A stretch of 64,000 bases of DNA. Source: Whitmania pigra (lineage: Eukaryota > Annelida > Clitellata > Hirudinida > Haemopidae). The notes beneath the pieces are model-generated. The model was not told the origin of the DNA. It saw only the letters and a list, made by a program, of their open reading frames with translations, and made no database searches. A program made the position numbers and the translations under genes. The stretch is from positions 535,001-599,000 of the forward strand of contig JAJTWR010000044.1 in the NCBI GenBank assembly GCA_021613335.1, read 5' to 3'. Shown here piece by piece: positions 10,425 through 24,248 of the stretch (within the stretch, counting starts at the first letter, position 1; each line of letters starts with the position of its first letter).

Positions 10425-11810
10425 CTAGCAGCACCCGCGCAGAGTATCTGCGCGTCTAGAACTGATAAAATAATAAGTTTGTGAGGTGGCATTTCAGTTG
10501 GAGTCAAAGTGTTCAAAAATTCTTCTGGCTATGCAAGCTGGTTTTCAGCTTGATCATTCACTATGCTATCGACACTTTCATAAACTACTTCTCCTGGCAT
10601 GCGTTCCAACACACGATTATTCAAGTGATTCCCCATTAATTACACTAAGAATTGCTCTTCCTTTTAGTTGATTTAGTTTGTGAAGTCTGTGTCCTCATAC
10701 AGCTGATCAACTGGATCTTGCATTTCTGGATAACATCGTTGAGGCACTGTGATTGTATCTTTGCCACTCCCTACTTCTAAAAGCCAGTCTAAAAGCTAAT
10801 TCTCTCTCGGTATCAAGAACTCTCATGTTTCATAAAATGAATGAGTTTCATAACATAATTTATTTCCAATTTAGTTCCAATAAAATATGATGTCTCTTCA
10901 AACAGCTAGCAACAGTCAGAGATCGTGAGCCTCTTAATATAACAGACAAAACTTGATGAAAATCATTCCCAAATAAAATTATTTTACCCCCAAAAGCTTC
11001 GGAATTTTTTTTTAAATATTTGAAAAGTCTATCCACCGCAAGGAAGGTATGCACATGAGTCATTTGAGCTTCATACCCACATTATTAATTTTGAGTCCAG
11101 TAGTACTTTTGATGTAGCATTTAAGATATGCGGAAATTGAAAAAAAAGCCGAGTATGCAGTTATTCCACTCGTTAATAGAGTTGCTGATATTACTGTTGA
11201 TGCTACTGGAATAGCTTGATGTCCTTTTCCTCATGTAATATGTCAAATATAGAAGTGTACTCTAAACGAAAATCCTTCAGGTACATGCTGGATCATCTAG
11301 GCAAAAGCATTTACTCTGACCTTGAAATGTTCCTTCCGGCTTCTGCATGTTCTTTTAAAATATCAATTGAAGATTGTTCATTGATTGCCAAATTAACGGT
11401 TGATCTAAGTTTTCCTAAACTTCGGCTTTTGCGTAAGTATCAACAATGTATTGCTGAAACAATTTTTCACTACTGTGGAAGAGACTAAAACCGATTCGAA
11501 CAGTGAATCGAAGATGAAAAGAAGAATTAGAGCTGCGTGATGTGAACTCGCTTGTTAGAAGTTTTTCTTCAACATGCTCCATTCCAGTATGCCAGCCAAA
11601 TTCACCTCGTGCCAAAACTAAAGAATACACCAACGAATCAGTGCAGCGATTCAGAAGTGAAATGTTTTTGCAAGAATCTCCAATCGGGTAGATGCTTATA
11701 TCTCTATTGGCTGGTGGTTCGTCATCTTCACCTACGAATATTGCAGCAACTTCCGTCCTTGAAGTTGCTGCGTTATATCGTATTAAGTCTAAATTTGGAT
11801 CTTTCACAAA
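10425..11810 (-). mobile_element. Decayed Helitron: Rep N-terminal and helicase fragments plus 3' terminus
   Basis: Helitrons are rolling-circle transposons with a Rep/helicase protein. On the minus strand, 11807-11415 reads RYNAATSRTEVAAIFVGEDD, then DSLVYSLVLARGEFGWH and KLFQQYIVDTYAKAEV, matching the N-terminal Rep region. From 11063 to 10460 the Pif1-like helicase follows: AFGGKIILFGNDFHQVLSVI with LRGSR, then VLERMPGEVVYESVDS, then EEFLNTLTPTEMPPHKL. At least two stops interrupt the frame, and the catalytic Rep core and Walker A region are missing. At 10436-10454 there is an 8-bp-stem hairpin (CGCGCAGA, loop GTA), followed on the minus strand after 7 nt by CTAG at 10428-10425, the expected hairpin-plus-CTRR layout of a Helitron 3' end. 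The element is dead. Confidence 0.85.
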
Positions 11811-11989
11811 ATCATTCTAACTTGTCTGAGTGCTTGCTTTTAGTCAAGTTTTCATTACTTAAAAAAAAAAACAACAAAATCTTAGATTTTTTTGCCAATC
11901 GGTATCCGAAATATGAGCTGTTGAACTTTGGCCAAATGTCAACATCTCAGATGGTTAAGAAGCTTTAAGTTTGGTTCTAGAATCATAAA

Positions 11990-13660
11990 GAAATATAATA
12001 TTTATATAAAATTTTATTGACTGATTGACTAAAAATCTCAAATTTTAGTTCGTTAATTTACTCAACCAGGTGTGCCAAATTTCAGCAAAATCCAAGATGG
12101 TGTTGTCAGATAATTTATAATTTGAGTTAGAATGACCCTTTAAACTTATTATCATTAATGCTTTGCGTTTTTTTTTACAGTGTTTTGAGGCAAATCCTTC
12201 TCATTAACAAATGTCTCTGAAAGTAAGAAAGACCAATAAAAGATAATTGCCACTGATCTTGATTAATTATTAAGAAATTACCTTATTTAAATTACTAAAT
12301 GATTTTTCACAAATATCTAGTTGTTTTAAACAACAAAGAATGTGGACAAAAAACCTGAAAACTCTTTGAGATTCCCGTATATGTGTTAGACCTGGGAGCC
12401 GCCGATTTTTAAATCCCAAGTCGCTGATTTTAAAGCAAAGTCAAATTCGATTGCATTCAGTCAGTTTAAGACGCTTGATTCATTAACATAAAATATGTGC
12501 CAGTTTCCAGCACGGTGGTTCCTACCTGTCAACATCACGACACGCCTAACTTGCTATCGGTCCGGTATCTAAATATATTAAACAAATACTGCCCTTATGG
12601 AAGCGAAGGCACGCATAAATAAGGATTCTCTCTCAACTGGTGAGAATTTGCTTGACATTCAGTCAGTTCCTCTCAAAGAGATGTTCTCCATAACAAGACT
12701 AATTTTGACATCATTAATGCCTTAAAAACTAAACTGCATTTTTTTTATTTACGATAATTAGTCAAAATGTAGTTAAAATGGTTCACTGGACTGCAAACAG
12801 TCTTGACTCAGACTTTTCAGCTTTTTCCAAGGGGCAAACCCTTGTAAAACTTGAGAAAATGACCTTTTTTGCGTCAAGTTAATATTTTTAGTTTTGTCAC
12901 TGTTATCATTGATCGCTATTATTATTGCCTTTGACCGATTTTGATAATAAAAATTCAATACAGAATAAATATACATAAGTAGGCAGGTCGATTTACGCTT
13001 TTCTCACCAAGGTTGGATTGTCTAATCGAGCGAGAACAAAGGTTATGACAAGTGTCAAAAATGTCTAAGGCCGCAGAAGCGGCATCATTCTGGATCTGAG
13101 GAGTCGGAGGAAGTCTTAAGAGGTCACTTCAGGAAAGCTGGAGAAAGCTGTCGGTGTCTGGCAAATATACCGAACGATGGGGTCAAATCATTGCCTGAGA
13201 GACGCGGTATTGCGCGAAAGAAATGGGTCGACCGCAAAGGTAAAGCACTATGAACCAAACCGAGGTCGCTCAAAGGCCTGCGGTCGAGTTCCGAAAATTT
13301 CAATCTCCGGCTGCCGCTACAAAGAAATTATAAGGTCCAGTTTGCATATATTAACTATCTTCATGGGGGAAGCAGAACTCACAAACATGTGTTGAACACT
13401 GGACCAGCAATAATACATTTTCTTAAATGCGCATTTTACATTACATGCGCAACTGCCGTGTGAGCAAAAGTCGGGGAACCAAGCCAGTCGATTTTGGTTA
13501 ATAAGCCGTAAGATATGTGGGCTGTCAAGCCGCAGCTAACCAGCTAAAATACTTTCAAGAAAGGCAATTCTGCTGGTTTCTTGAAAACCCTCTGCTCTCA
13601 GGTTTAGTAGATGCTACGTAAATAACATTCACAAATAACGTTGGGACTGTTTTTGTTTTA
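11990..13660. other. Non-coding stretch
   Basis: No exon, RNA gene or recognisable transposon domain found on either strand. Only short random frames are present. Confidence 0.5.
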
Positions 13661-13661
13661 T

Positions 13662-14130
13662 CAAATGGCTCGTGTTTGAACTACTTATGACCTCTGCCCC
13701 TGAGTGACAAGCAATTACAGGCAGCAAGACTCATAAGTAATTTATGGCTTCAAGGGGATGCTTTGATTGCGCATGCGTCCATCACAAACAACAAACGAAT
13801 TAAGTAACCATGAGGTCACAGGTTCAACAAAAGGTCATCAGAAACAAGAGATTCCCTCTGACACTTATTTCAAACTCAAACAATTGGCCAATGATTTTTG
13901 GACATTTGATACTTTTAAATGATTTGAAGCTTTTAAACAAACAGTTGAAGATTGGCTTATTTTCAAAATTGGTTGCAACATCATCCACCACACATCATTA
14001 TTAAACAAGTATCACATCTCCTGCATCATAAGCTCGGCACTTTGACGAGTTAACCTAACGACAGTCAAATGCGTTCAGAGTCAAAAGAAATTATTGGCAA
14101 GTGTCATGAGTTTGAGTTCATCAAAATCAG
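13662..14130. repeat. Dispersed repeat, copy 2 (empty site)
   Basis: Second copy of the repeat at 5616-6420, in the same orientation, with scattered substitutions and small indels. It lacks the 261-bp insert found in copy 1: CAGTTGAAGA continues directly into the downstream repeat sequence, so it records the pre-insertion state. Confidence 0.75.
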
Positions 14131-14140
14131 GAGTTCAAGG

Positions 14141-16589
14141 AAGAACACATGGCATCGAGAACTTCCTCTGTGTTCAGTTTGAAATTCAACCACTCCGAAC
14201 TCACAAACTCAAAAGCTGGAAACCCTACGACTTCTGCAGAGTTTTTGAACGGTGATGTGTTACAACTAAAATTAAAAAAATTGAAAAATTCTGAAATTGC
14301 AAACCTTGTAAACTGTTGTCAATATTGGAACTGAGATCCTGCTAATAAATTGTTGAGAAATTGTTAATAAATTGCTAATGAAAAGTTAATAAACTCATGA
14401 AATTGCCACCAGTGAATGAATATTTTATAATCTTGTACTTTACCTGATTCAATGCAACCTCTTTTGACTTCTCCTTGTGTTGCTTGCTGATGTTGTCTGT
14501 ATTTTTTCTGCCTGAAAGGAAACATAACAAACAACATTAACAACTTAATGAGCGGCCTAGCAATTATCACATCGAGTAACTGGTGAAGAAAGAAAATCAT
14601 CGACCTGTTCAACATTATCACAACTATAGATCGAGCGAAAGTCACATGCATGAACGTCGCACGCACGAATGTCACACACGGGTGAACTTCACTCACCCCT
14701 CTTGGCAGTCTTATCCTCGATTGGTTGTTCCTGCAAAGTATCACCGTGGTGAACTTTATGAGGAGCATGTTGTTGTTGTTGTTGTGGGTGTCCCTTTGTG
14801 GAGGTTTTCATTTGTTGGATTTTAACTTTCAGTTCCCTAAGAAACATTTCATTAAGATATCATTATCACAATAAACATTTCATAGAGTTATCATTATTAT
14901 TATATTGTATGAAGATACATTATGATATTGTATTATTATCATCATTACCACAATACACATTGCTGATGATTTTTTTTATATTATTTTGATTTCTACTGTT
15001 CAGACTGTTCAAATTAAAATATTATTCTTGTTATCCTATTGTGATAATTGCAACCTCACTCAACAAACCAACTCCAACAAATTCTGAGCATTTCAAGAAC
15101 GGGATCTTTGAATATTTTAATTAATTTCACGAGCATTATAAATATCAATCACAACTCAATCGACAGGCAACAATCAGAACATTGCAGAATCAAATAAAAC
15201 CGATTCAAATTTCACCTAAGGAAAGGGATGACCATAAAGAAAGCATTTGCATTCATGTTGTAGTGGACCTTGCAAATGGTGTCCTTTTTGTGACTAGGCA
15301 GGTAATTTACCCTGAACCATGTGTAATCCTAAAAATAGAATGGGCAAATGAAAAAATATAAATTCATAAAAATATAAATTTTAAAGGCAATTACATAATA
15401 AAATAATAAGTTCATAAAATTAAGAATTGTAAAAGTAATTAAATAATAAAATAGAACAAATACATTGTACTAACAAATTCAATAATAATAAAAATAATAG
15501 AATATCCAACAAACAATTATAAATTTCACAAACAAGTGAATTGTCAGGACAATCAACAAGAGATTGCAATTAATAAAATATACCTTGATCTCCTGTCTGG
15601 TCTGAGCCTGAAACTTCGTATCCATGGAAACACCAGGAACAACATACAAACGACAGACCTGCTCGTTGAAGTGATATTCCAGATAATTGTTAGGGTCGAC
15701 CATGTCCGTTATGTTGAATCCCGTCTCTTCCAGGACCTGAATTGAAACATGTTATTATTCATTTGCTGCATTGTAGAAAACATTTAATGCTGTTAATGTT
15801 TGTAAAGCAAGACAAAACAATAATAACATTACTAGTAACCTCTCTTATAGCACAGTCTATGGGAGCCTCATCTTGATTGACCTTGCCCTTTGGAAATCCC
15901 CAACTGCTTTTGACCCAATAACCTTGAAGCAACAGGCACTGCAAGGAGATTAAGTGATGAGAATTGGTAAAATTATCATTTTATATTTGTCAAAACTGTT
16001 GTGTAGTTGAACTTTAATTGCTCAGGTAGTTAATTTAATCTAACTAAAAGTAGGCACAATGAATAAAATCAACGTACAAAAACCTACAAATTCAAGCCCT
16101 GGATCAAGCATTATGGCTCCATAAGTTGGTACTGATTGCTTATATATCTTCCAAGACTCAAAGGCTTGATCAAAATTCTCCTTGAATTTTGTCAGAGAGG
16201 GGCAATAATTGAAAAGTAAGTGGCAGTTAAAGAAAATTGTTTAAATAAACACAATTCTTAAATTGCAAAATAAATCTTAGAAAGGATATTTTCATAGGCG
16301 AATTCTTTGAGACTGCAGGCTTTGCATAAATTCTCTGACCAATAAAAGTCCAGATAAAACCAGTGAGCCAATTCCACTTGGAAAAAAACTCTTATGACAT
16401 CTTGGCTTTCTTTCTCGGGCAAGTTGATAATGAATCTCCTAGGATTGCAACATTTTGCAAGTAGTTTGAACAAGATACCAAAGGAAGAGAATTTCCAATA
16501 CAAGTTTTAATTTGACCAAAATGAGTTAAAAGGCACCAACAATGTTTAACTTACGCGCACAAGTCGTTCAGAATATGATTTGGAATCAT
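14141..16589 (-). CDS. DCP2: mRNA-decapping enzyme 2 (DCP2), Nudix hydrolase
   Basis: DCP2 removes the m7G cap from mRNA in cytoplasmic decay. Exons that join in phase: 16589-16555, 16438-16290, 16215-16088, 15938-15840, 15736-15584, 15328-15216, 14836-14697 and 14511-14444. The start [12 protein letters not shown] is followed by the N-terminal regulatory domain ([35 protein letters not shown]). The Nudix domain follows, with box [23 protein letters not shown] fitting GX5EX7REUXEEXGU and the catalytic glutamates present. Box B lies around PSHKKDT and [12 protein letters not shown]. The tail exons are hydrophilic and Gln/Lys-rich. The last exon or exons (from about 14338 to 14141, possibly ending [16 protein letters not shown]) are not resolved. 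The intron 16289-16216 begins ATATCCTTT and ends TTAC, a U12-type AT-AC intron. The gene is divergent from GET1. Confidence 0.93.
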
Positions 16590-16850
16590 ATTTGCAATGC
16601 CTAGTCAAAACTTATGAACGGGCCCACAACAAGCTAAATGAATGCGAAAAGTGAACAATTTGTTTTAAATAAGGCACGTAGTAACACTTCATTTTTTTGT
16701 TAAAAATAGAAAATTATAAATTTTAAAATATATGGTAATAAAAAGTTTTAATATTAGCAATAAATAAAAAGTGTTTTCTAGAGTTGTTTACATCGTATCG
16801 AGGTAATCTCGGTAAAGTTCGTGCATGTTCGGATTTCTTACAATTGAAGA
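16590..16850. promoter_or_regulatory. Probable bidirectional promoter between DCP2 and GET1
   Basis: Only 261 bp separate the two start codons, which point away from each other, so both promoters and 5' leaders must fit here unless unseen 5' exons exist. No TATA box or clear core element is obvious. This is inference from spacing. Confidence 0.45.
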
Positions 16851-17687
16851 ATGTTTACTATGATTGTTATCCCTTTCGTTGTCACATTTATGCATTTTTT
16901 CCCAACTTTTTTCTTTAATGCCTGCTCATATGTTAGTACACTTCAGTGTAATGGCCACATTTAAACTTGACATGCCTAACGTTCCTTATATTTAAAGATT
17001 TTGAAGATAATATTTAGTGATTCGGATGTTGACAAAGCGAAGAAAAATGATCTCCTAGCATATCAAGAGGAGCAGAAACTTATATCCATGGTTGATGAAT
17101 TCCCCAAACATGCAAGGATTGAAAGAAAAATCAACGAGATTAAAACATATTTGACGACTTCAGGTAATTTTATTTATTGTTTAGAATTCGATTAAGTTGT
17201 GCTAATTTATTGTGTTTTATAGCCAAACAGAAATCACAAAAGCTGCTCATGTGGAAAATCATTGTGAATTTTATCAGCACAATTTTATGGGTATTTGCTT
17301 TTTATAACTTTACATTATTCATTTATTTGCATTTAATTTGCTCATTGCAAAAAACTCAGGCCAAAATATTTGACAAAAGAAATCAATCGATGAAGAAGCA
17401 TCTTAGTGAATAAAAATGTTTCTTTTCAGATTATTTCCTACATTATCTTCTTTTACGTGTACCGGGACGAGGTGGCCATAGAAATAAATCCAAAATGGAC
17501 TTATCCAATTCATGGTCTCTTATCATTTCCAACATCAAAACCAGGTAATTGTTTCCATATTCATTCATTCAATGAATCCATGAATTTTTATTCATTTTGA
17601 TGAATTTTAGGTGTCAGTGCAACAGTGTGGATTATCATCTGCAAAACAACACTTGTGCATGCTCTGGATTTATTTCAAACTGCATGA
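16851..17687 (+). CDS. GET1: GET1/WRB, guided entry of tail-anchored proteins factor 1
   Basis: GET1 (WRB) is the ER-membrane receptor subunit that, with CAMLG/GET2, docks GET3-bound tail-anchored proteins. Five exons join in phase: 16851-16931, 16998-17163, 17223-17290, 17430-17544 and 17611-17687, giving about 168 residues (family about 175). The product has an N-terminal membrane segment (IVIPFVVTFMHFFPTFFF). The cytosolic coiled coil that binds GET3 has the family signature MVDEFPKHARIERKINEIK. Two more membrane segments follow (WKIIVNFISTILW into IISYIIFFYVY, and VSATVWIIICKTTLVHALDL), with the PKWTYPIHGLLSFPT loop between them. All introns are GT-AG. AATAAA at 17714-17719 is the likely polyadenylation signal. 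The gene is divergent from DCP2. Confidence 0.93.
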
Positions 17688-17713
17688 TGAATTTTACTGT
17701 CTTTGTTATGGAA

Positions 17714-17719
17714 AATAAA
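17714..17719 (+). terminator. Polyadenylation signal of GET1
   Basis: AATAAA 27 bp after the stop codon of GET1. Confidence 0.6.
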
Positions 17720-17729
17720 GTTGATTTTT

Positions 17730-19065
17730 TTTTCTGTTCATCAATTTGTTGATGAGTCGGAAGTTTGTTGCAGCCAGTTTTGTAACATTATTTATAATAT
17801 TATTGTTTGTGTTGAGTCAATTGTTGAATGTCAAATTGAATCACTAGTACTCAGTAGTACTGTGTTAAGCAACTGCTTGATGTCAATTCAGTTATCCTGA
17901 TGGTGCTTATCAGAAGATGTGAAGAATTTCCAAAAGTTGCTGCAATTGGAAGACCTTGTGATGCACGTTGTCATGGTTGCGTAACAAACGATTAAGATGA
18001 ATGAAAGTGAGGAATTGCATTAAACCTCTCGCAACAAAGCTATGTCCTGATGAGAAAAAAATTGCACTTTATTTATTAAATAAGTTGAATTAGCTCTTAG
18101 GGCTGAAGAGTGTGAGCTGCATTATTTAGAGCTCAAAGTAATTAATAATCGTCAACGTTATTAAACTGTTGTCTACGTAAAGCGATTGCTTCGAGAACGA
18201 GTTTAAAGTTATCCATTTTTGCTTCGCACGAATTTTCCCCTACATGACCGACATGCCAATCTGAATATTATTGAGTCTTATTATCCCTCGCCAGTCCATC
18301 ATCGTCGTCATCTTCTACTTTCCTGTTTTATAGCAATCAGCGAATCCACTTGCGCGAAGGACTTATGAAGCGTTATTAGATTATCGGAGGATGTCAATTT
18401 ATGATTCTCCAAATGTTATTAATCCGATTGTAAAGTTTAAACCTAGACGACGATAAAACTCAATTTAACAGATCACGGCAGCACAACCACAACATCATCC
18501 ATTATTTTATGAGTCACTCCCATCAATCAGAGTATTATTCAATGCAGAACATTGTTACTCCTTTCTTTCATTTTAGAAATAAATATTGATTCGAATCGTT
18601 GCAGGCATGAGGAAAATATTTGAGATAATGAATGCGACATTGCTCACCGCATTTCTATGTGTTCGTATTGCTTGTTGATAACAATTTCGTTAGAATGTTT
18701 TCACAAATCCATTAGCAACCTTCCATCTTTGATGCGTTTGTAGCTAAATTACGATGAGCATTCAAATGTTTCTTTGTTTCATCAAGTTGATTCCCTTTTC
18801 TTATATTAACAAATAACGCATCGTGCAGAAAGAGGTCTTGTCCCGCTGGATGATTGATGTCGGAGCAAAATGCATTTGAAAACTATTTTTCAAACATTTT
18901 TAAACATTTGAGAGACGCATTTGTTTTCCGAACAACTCCAGGCCTGCGCATAATTGGAGCGTTAGGATACACTTAAATCATAGGATTGTCTCCAGCCAAT
19001 TGGATTACTCGGGATAATTGTCTAATTAATTGCAACGATGGGATGAGCTTTTTGTTAAACACTTT
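17730..19065. other. Non-coding stretch after GET1
   Basis: No coding exon or RNA gene recognised on either strand. Confidence 0.5.
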
Positions 19066-19067
19066 TG

Positions 19068-19205
19068 ATTAAATATTTATTTAAATAATACTTATTTGAT
19101 TAAATATTTATTTAAATAATACTTATTTGATTAAATATTTATTTAAATAATACTTATTTGATTAAATAATTATTTAAATAATACTTATTTGATTAAATAT
19201 TTATT
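19068..19205. repeat. AT-rich minisatellite, unit about 33 bp, four to five copies
   Basis: Tandem near-identical copies of a unit running TTTGATTAAATATTTATTTA then AATAATACTTA. One copy carries a single-base variant (AATAATTATTT). Confidence 0.85.
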
Positions 19206-19370
19206 TTGTTTCCAAATCTCAAATCTCTGACTGGAATTTCTCCAAAACTTTGGACCACTGAGTGATGAAAGTATTAAAGAGGGGAGTACATTTTAACTTC
19301 TTCTCTGACAATTCGCAGTTGAAGGATTGCCGGTAATTTAAAATCACAAACAAGAAACAGGCTGCCTAAT

Positions 19371-20912
<1,542 letters not shown>

Positions 20913-21169
20913 AAATTATCGTTCACTCTTTTCACATAATGTCGTGCATTATAATTATTACATTATTTATTTAACATACAGAAGCATTTGAAATGCATTC
21001 TTTATGGAGACTCGCGTAACATTTCGAATGCAAGCAATCATTTAAGATGAGGTCATCAAAATATTGATGATCATCAAAATAGACTTTCAAGAATATGCTG
21101 GAGTCTCAACTTAAGGACCCGTTGATGAATGGAAGGTGGTTTGCATGTCACCAACGTTACGTTTCATTA

Positions 21170-21290
21170 CATTACTTTTACTTTTACTGTTTCATAACAT
21201 TACTTTTACTTTTACTGTTTCATAACATTACTTTTACTTTTACTGTTTCATAACATTACTTTTACTGTTTGATAACATTACTTTTACTGA
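21170..21290. repeat. Minisatellite, unit about 28-30 bp
   Basis: Four to five tandem copies of TTTCATAACATTACTTTTAC plus TTTTACTG, with length variation in the TTTTAC part. Confidence 0.85.
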
Positions 21291-21811
21291 TTAAAACAGA
21301 TAATTAAAATCTATGATGCAGTTATGGGAGATTACTTGAGACAAAAATATGAACATAAAACACCTAGAAATTCTAAAAATTTATTTTTTAGAACATTTTC
21401 ATCGTCGATTTATTTGAATTTCAAACAAAGAGATGTTGAATTTACGAGAATATGATTGTTCGCTTATGAAAATAATTAATTTTATATCAGATTTCATGAG
21501 CCAATTCTAGAAGCATGAAGAAACAAGTTGCGCCTGAAAATGTTCTCCAAAGGTTTTTAAATAAGGGATGACTTCCCAGTAATGCATTGATGGTCACGTG
21601 AAATTGCTTGTAATTTACAATCTCATTTGGCCTGCCTCCCTCTTTCTTATCAAACTGATATTTGTTCATCCTTGTTGTTTTGCAATCTTTCGAGTTTCAT
21701 ATTTTTCGTCACAACTGTTTATTTTCGGAAGGAAAATAAATTTTCTACTCTTTTTTAATTGCTATTTTTTTAGCCGTTGAAGAATTTTTACGTCCAAAAT
21801 CTTTTTTTTTA

Positions 21812-24042
21812 ATGACCATGTCTTCGAGCCATATTTGCAACTCAAACAACGCCTGCAATATCATTGACGATCAACTTATCACCGGAGCAGAAAACTTGCC
21901 TAGTTACCGGGAAGAAATGATCAACCTGTTTCAGGAAGGAGTGGACGTCAGTCCAAAGAAAGATGGCGGTTTATTGAAGATCTTGAAAAAATCTGGACAC
22001 TCGATGACTTTTCCTCTGTTTGGAGATAAAGTCTACTTGAAGTTCAACATGTACTTGGAAAATGGCCAGTTGCTGGATTCATGGATGGATCAATCAAAGC
22101 CTTACAGTTTCACCATCGGTGATGGTAGGTTGTTGAAGTGTTAAACTTATAATTAATTAAAGTTACATTTAAGTTAAGTACAAAATTAAATACAGAACAC
22201 TAAATCACAAGTTGGCTGATAGTAGAAGTCAATTTATTATTTGCAAATAATTTGTCATTAACTTAATAAATTTATTACATGCAAATAATTAGTATCCTCT
22301 TAATCACTCATCAGATGTGAAGTAAAACGCCCTATTGGAAGGTAACAGTTATCGCAAAAGAGCAAAAATCTTGAGGAGGCATAAATAATCATTAGATTTT
22401 CATTCAATGTTTTAATCCAATTTCCAGCGGAAGTTATTTTGGCCTGGGAATTTGGAATTCCTACGATGAACGAGGGAGAGGTTTCCATGTTTCGGTGCAG
22501 ACCCGAGTTGGCCTACGGGTCTCAGGGTCGTCCACCCCTCGTGCCCCCTGATGCCACCTTGGTTTTCCAAGTGGAACTTCTTCATTGGCACGGTAACGGA
22601 GGAAGGATTAACTCTCGAAATTGATGAATGGAATTGGATTTTTAAAAAATATTTTGTCTCCAAGGAAGGGATATTTCAGACGACGGCGATGGATCGATTT
22701 ACAGGAGTTTGTTGTCGAGTGGCGAAACTTACGGAATGCCGAACGAAGGTGCTCAGTGCACAGGTTTGTTTCTTTTCAACGTTCACGTTGCTTTAATTCT
22801 CGGATAAAAAATTACTCTTCGATGCAAGTAAGATTAACATTAACTTCCAATGCATCTCAGCTCGGTGTTCGAACCCCGCTTCGGCCACAAATTCCATTCA
22901 CTTTGTCACCACAACTGTAAACCCAAACCATTAATGAATATGTAAATCAAGTAATACATTCCAAGTAGAAAATGGTTGAGCGAATAGATGTTTCTTGCTC
23001 CAGTGGAAATAACTGGGAGATACAAGACGAGAATATTCGAGGAAAGAATTGTTTCCTTTCAATTGGGTGAAGGTTCAGAGTTTGGAGTTGTGGCGGGAGT
23101 TGAGCAGGCGCTTCTAAGGTTCTCAAGGAAGGAAAAATCTCGTCTCAAAGTCAAGAGTCACCTGGCCTACGGATCTGACGGATGCGAGGAACTGGGAATT
23201 CCACCGGATGCTGATCTGGAGTACGACGTTCAGCTGCTCGAATGCATCAGGGTTCATTTCATTGCTTTGAATAATTAGCCCGATGCTTGTAAATAGCGTT
23301 AGTTTTATGCATATAAACAGAAAGAGCTTTATACTTATTAATGTCAAAAGCTGTTTTACATATTGAATATTAATCTTCTCGACAAAATCCTGAGTCGAAG
23401 GTTCAAAATGATAATTTGAAGGCCAAAGACTTCTGGGACATGACTCCCGATGAAAAACTCGACCAGTCAATGCAAGATAAGCGGAAAGCTCTTCATTACT
23501 TCGAGGTTTTACGATTCAATGTGGAGAATTAAGAAACGTTTATTCGTAACATTTTTCAAAATTTCCAGCGTGGAAACATTGTCTTGGCGAAGAAATTCTT
23601 CGGAAAGGTGGTCGAGTATCTGCAGTTTGAAGAATTGAGTTCCGATTGCGATGCCAAGGAACGAAGGGACCTCCTGATGACGTCGCACATGAACCTGGCC
23701 CTCTGCCATCTCAAGGAAAACAACCCCTACGAAGCTTTCCAGGCCTGCACCAAGGCGTTGGAACTCGATTCGAGGAACGAAAAATGTCTCTTCAGAAGAG
23801 CCACGGTTGAATTATTTCCTTCGCGGCATCGAGTGGAACGAGTAAATAAATGACTTTCTATCCAGGCTTCCATCAAAATGAAGGATTTCAAGAGCGCTGT
23901 GGATGATCTGAGTCACGTGATCAGGTTAAACCCCAGTAACAGGGTTGCTGAAAAACAGCTCATCTCGGCTCGGAAGCATTTGAACGAAATCCTGGCGAGA
24001 GAGAAACTGTTGTACAAAGGAATGTTCGAAACATTATCATAG
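21812..24042 (+). CDS. Large FK506-binding protein (FKBP51/52 type), two FKBP domains plus TPR
   Basis: This class combines peptidyl-prolyl isomerase domains with a TPR domain that binds the C-terminus of Hsp90 in receptor chaperone complexes. Seven exons join in phase: 21812-22124, 22428-22592, 22680-22763, 23004-23251, 23401-23505, 23569-23805 and 23866-24042, giving about 442 residues (vertebrate FKBP4/5 about 457). FKBP domain 1 spans about residues 45-160 (KKDGGLLKILKK, LLDSW, a conserved Trp in VILAWEFGIPTMNEGE, CRPELAYGSQG, ATLVFQVELL). FKBP domain 2 is more divergent (EGAQCTVEITGRY, LAYGSDG, IPPDADLEYDVQLLE). A linker with FWDMTPDEKL precedes the TPR helices (HMNLALCHLKENNPYEAF, ACTKALELDSRNEKCLFRRA, DLSHVIRLNPSNRVAEKQL). 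Leu replaces the usual Phe before the active-site Asp of domain 1. AATAAA motifs lie at 24216 and 24243. Confidence 0.93.
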
Positions 24043-24215
24043 AAGAACGCATGAAGTGACATTATGCGAGACCACGTGACGCGATGTGACATTGTATAAC
24101 GTGAATCACGTCACAGATTCTTTTGCAAGCTCTTCATGTTCCAACGACAATCAAGTCGTCCGCGTGTGCAATTGTTTTAGTCTCATTTGAGAAAAGTTGT
24201 GTAAAATTGAAAAAC

Positions 24216-24248
24216 AATAAAAATCAAAACTTGCAGCTTTCCAATAAA
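24216..24248 (+). terminator. Tandem polyadenylation signals of the FKBP gene
   Basis: AATAAA at 24216-24221 and again at 24243-24248, 170-205 bp after the stop codon. Confidence 0.55.

Noticed and set aside
12361..13660. Short frames in the interval between the Helitron and repeat copy 2
   Set aside because: None shows homology, codon bias or splice signals that join in phase.
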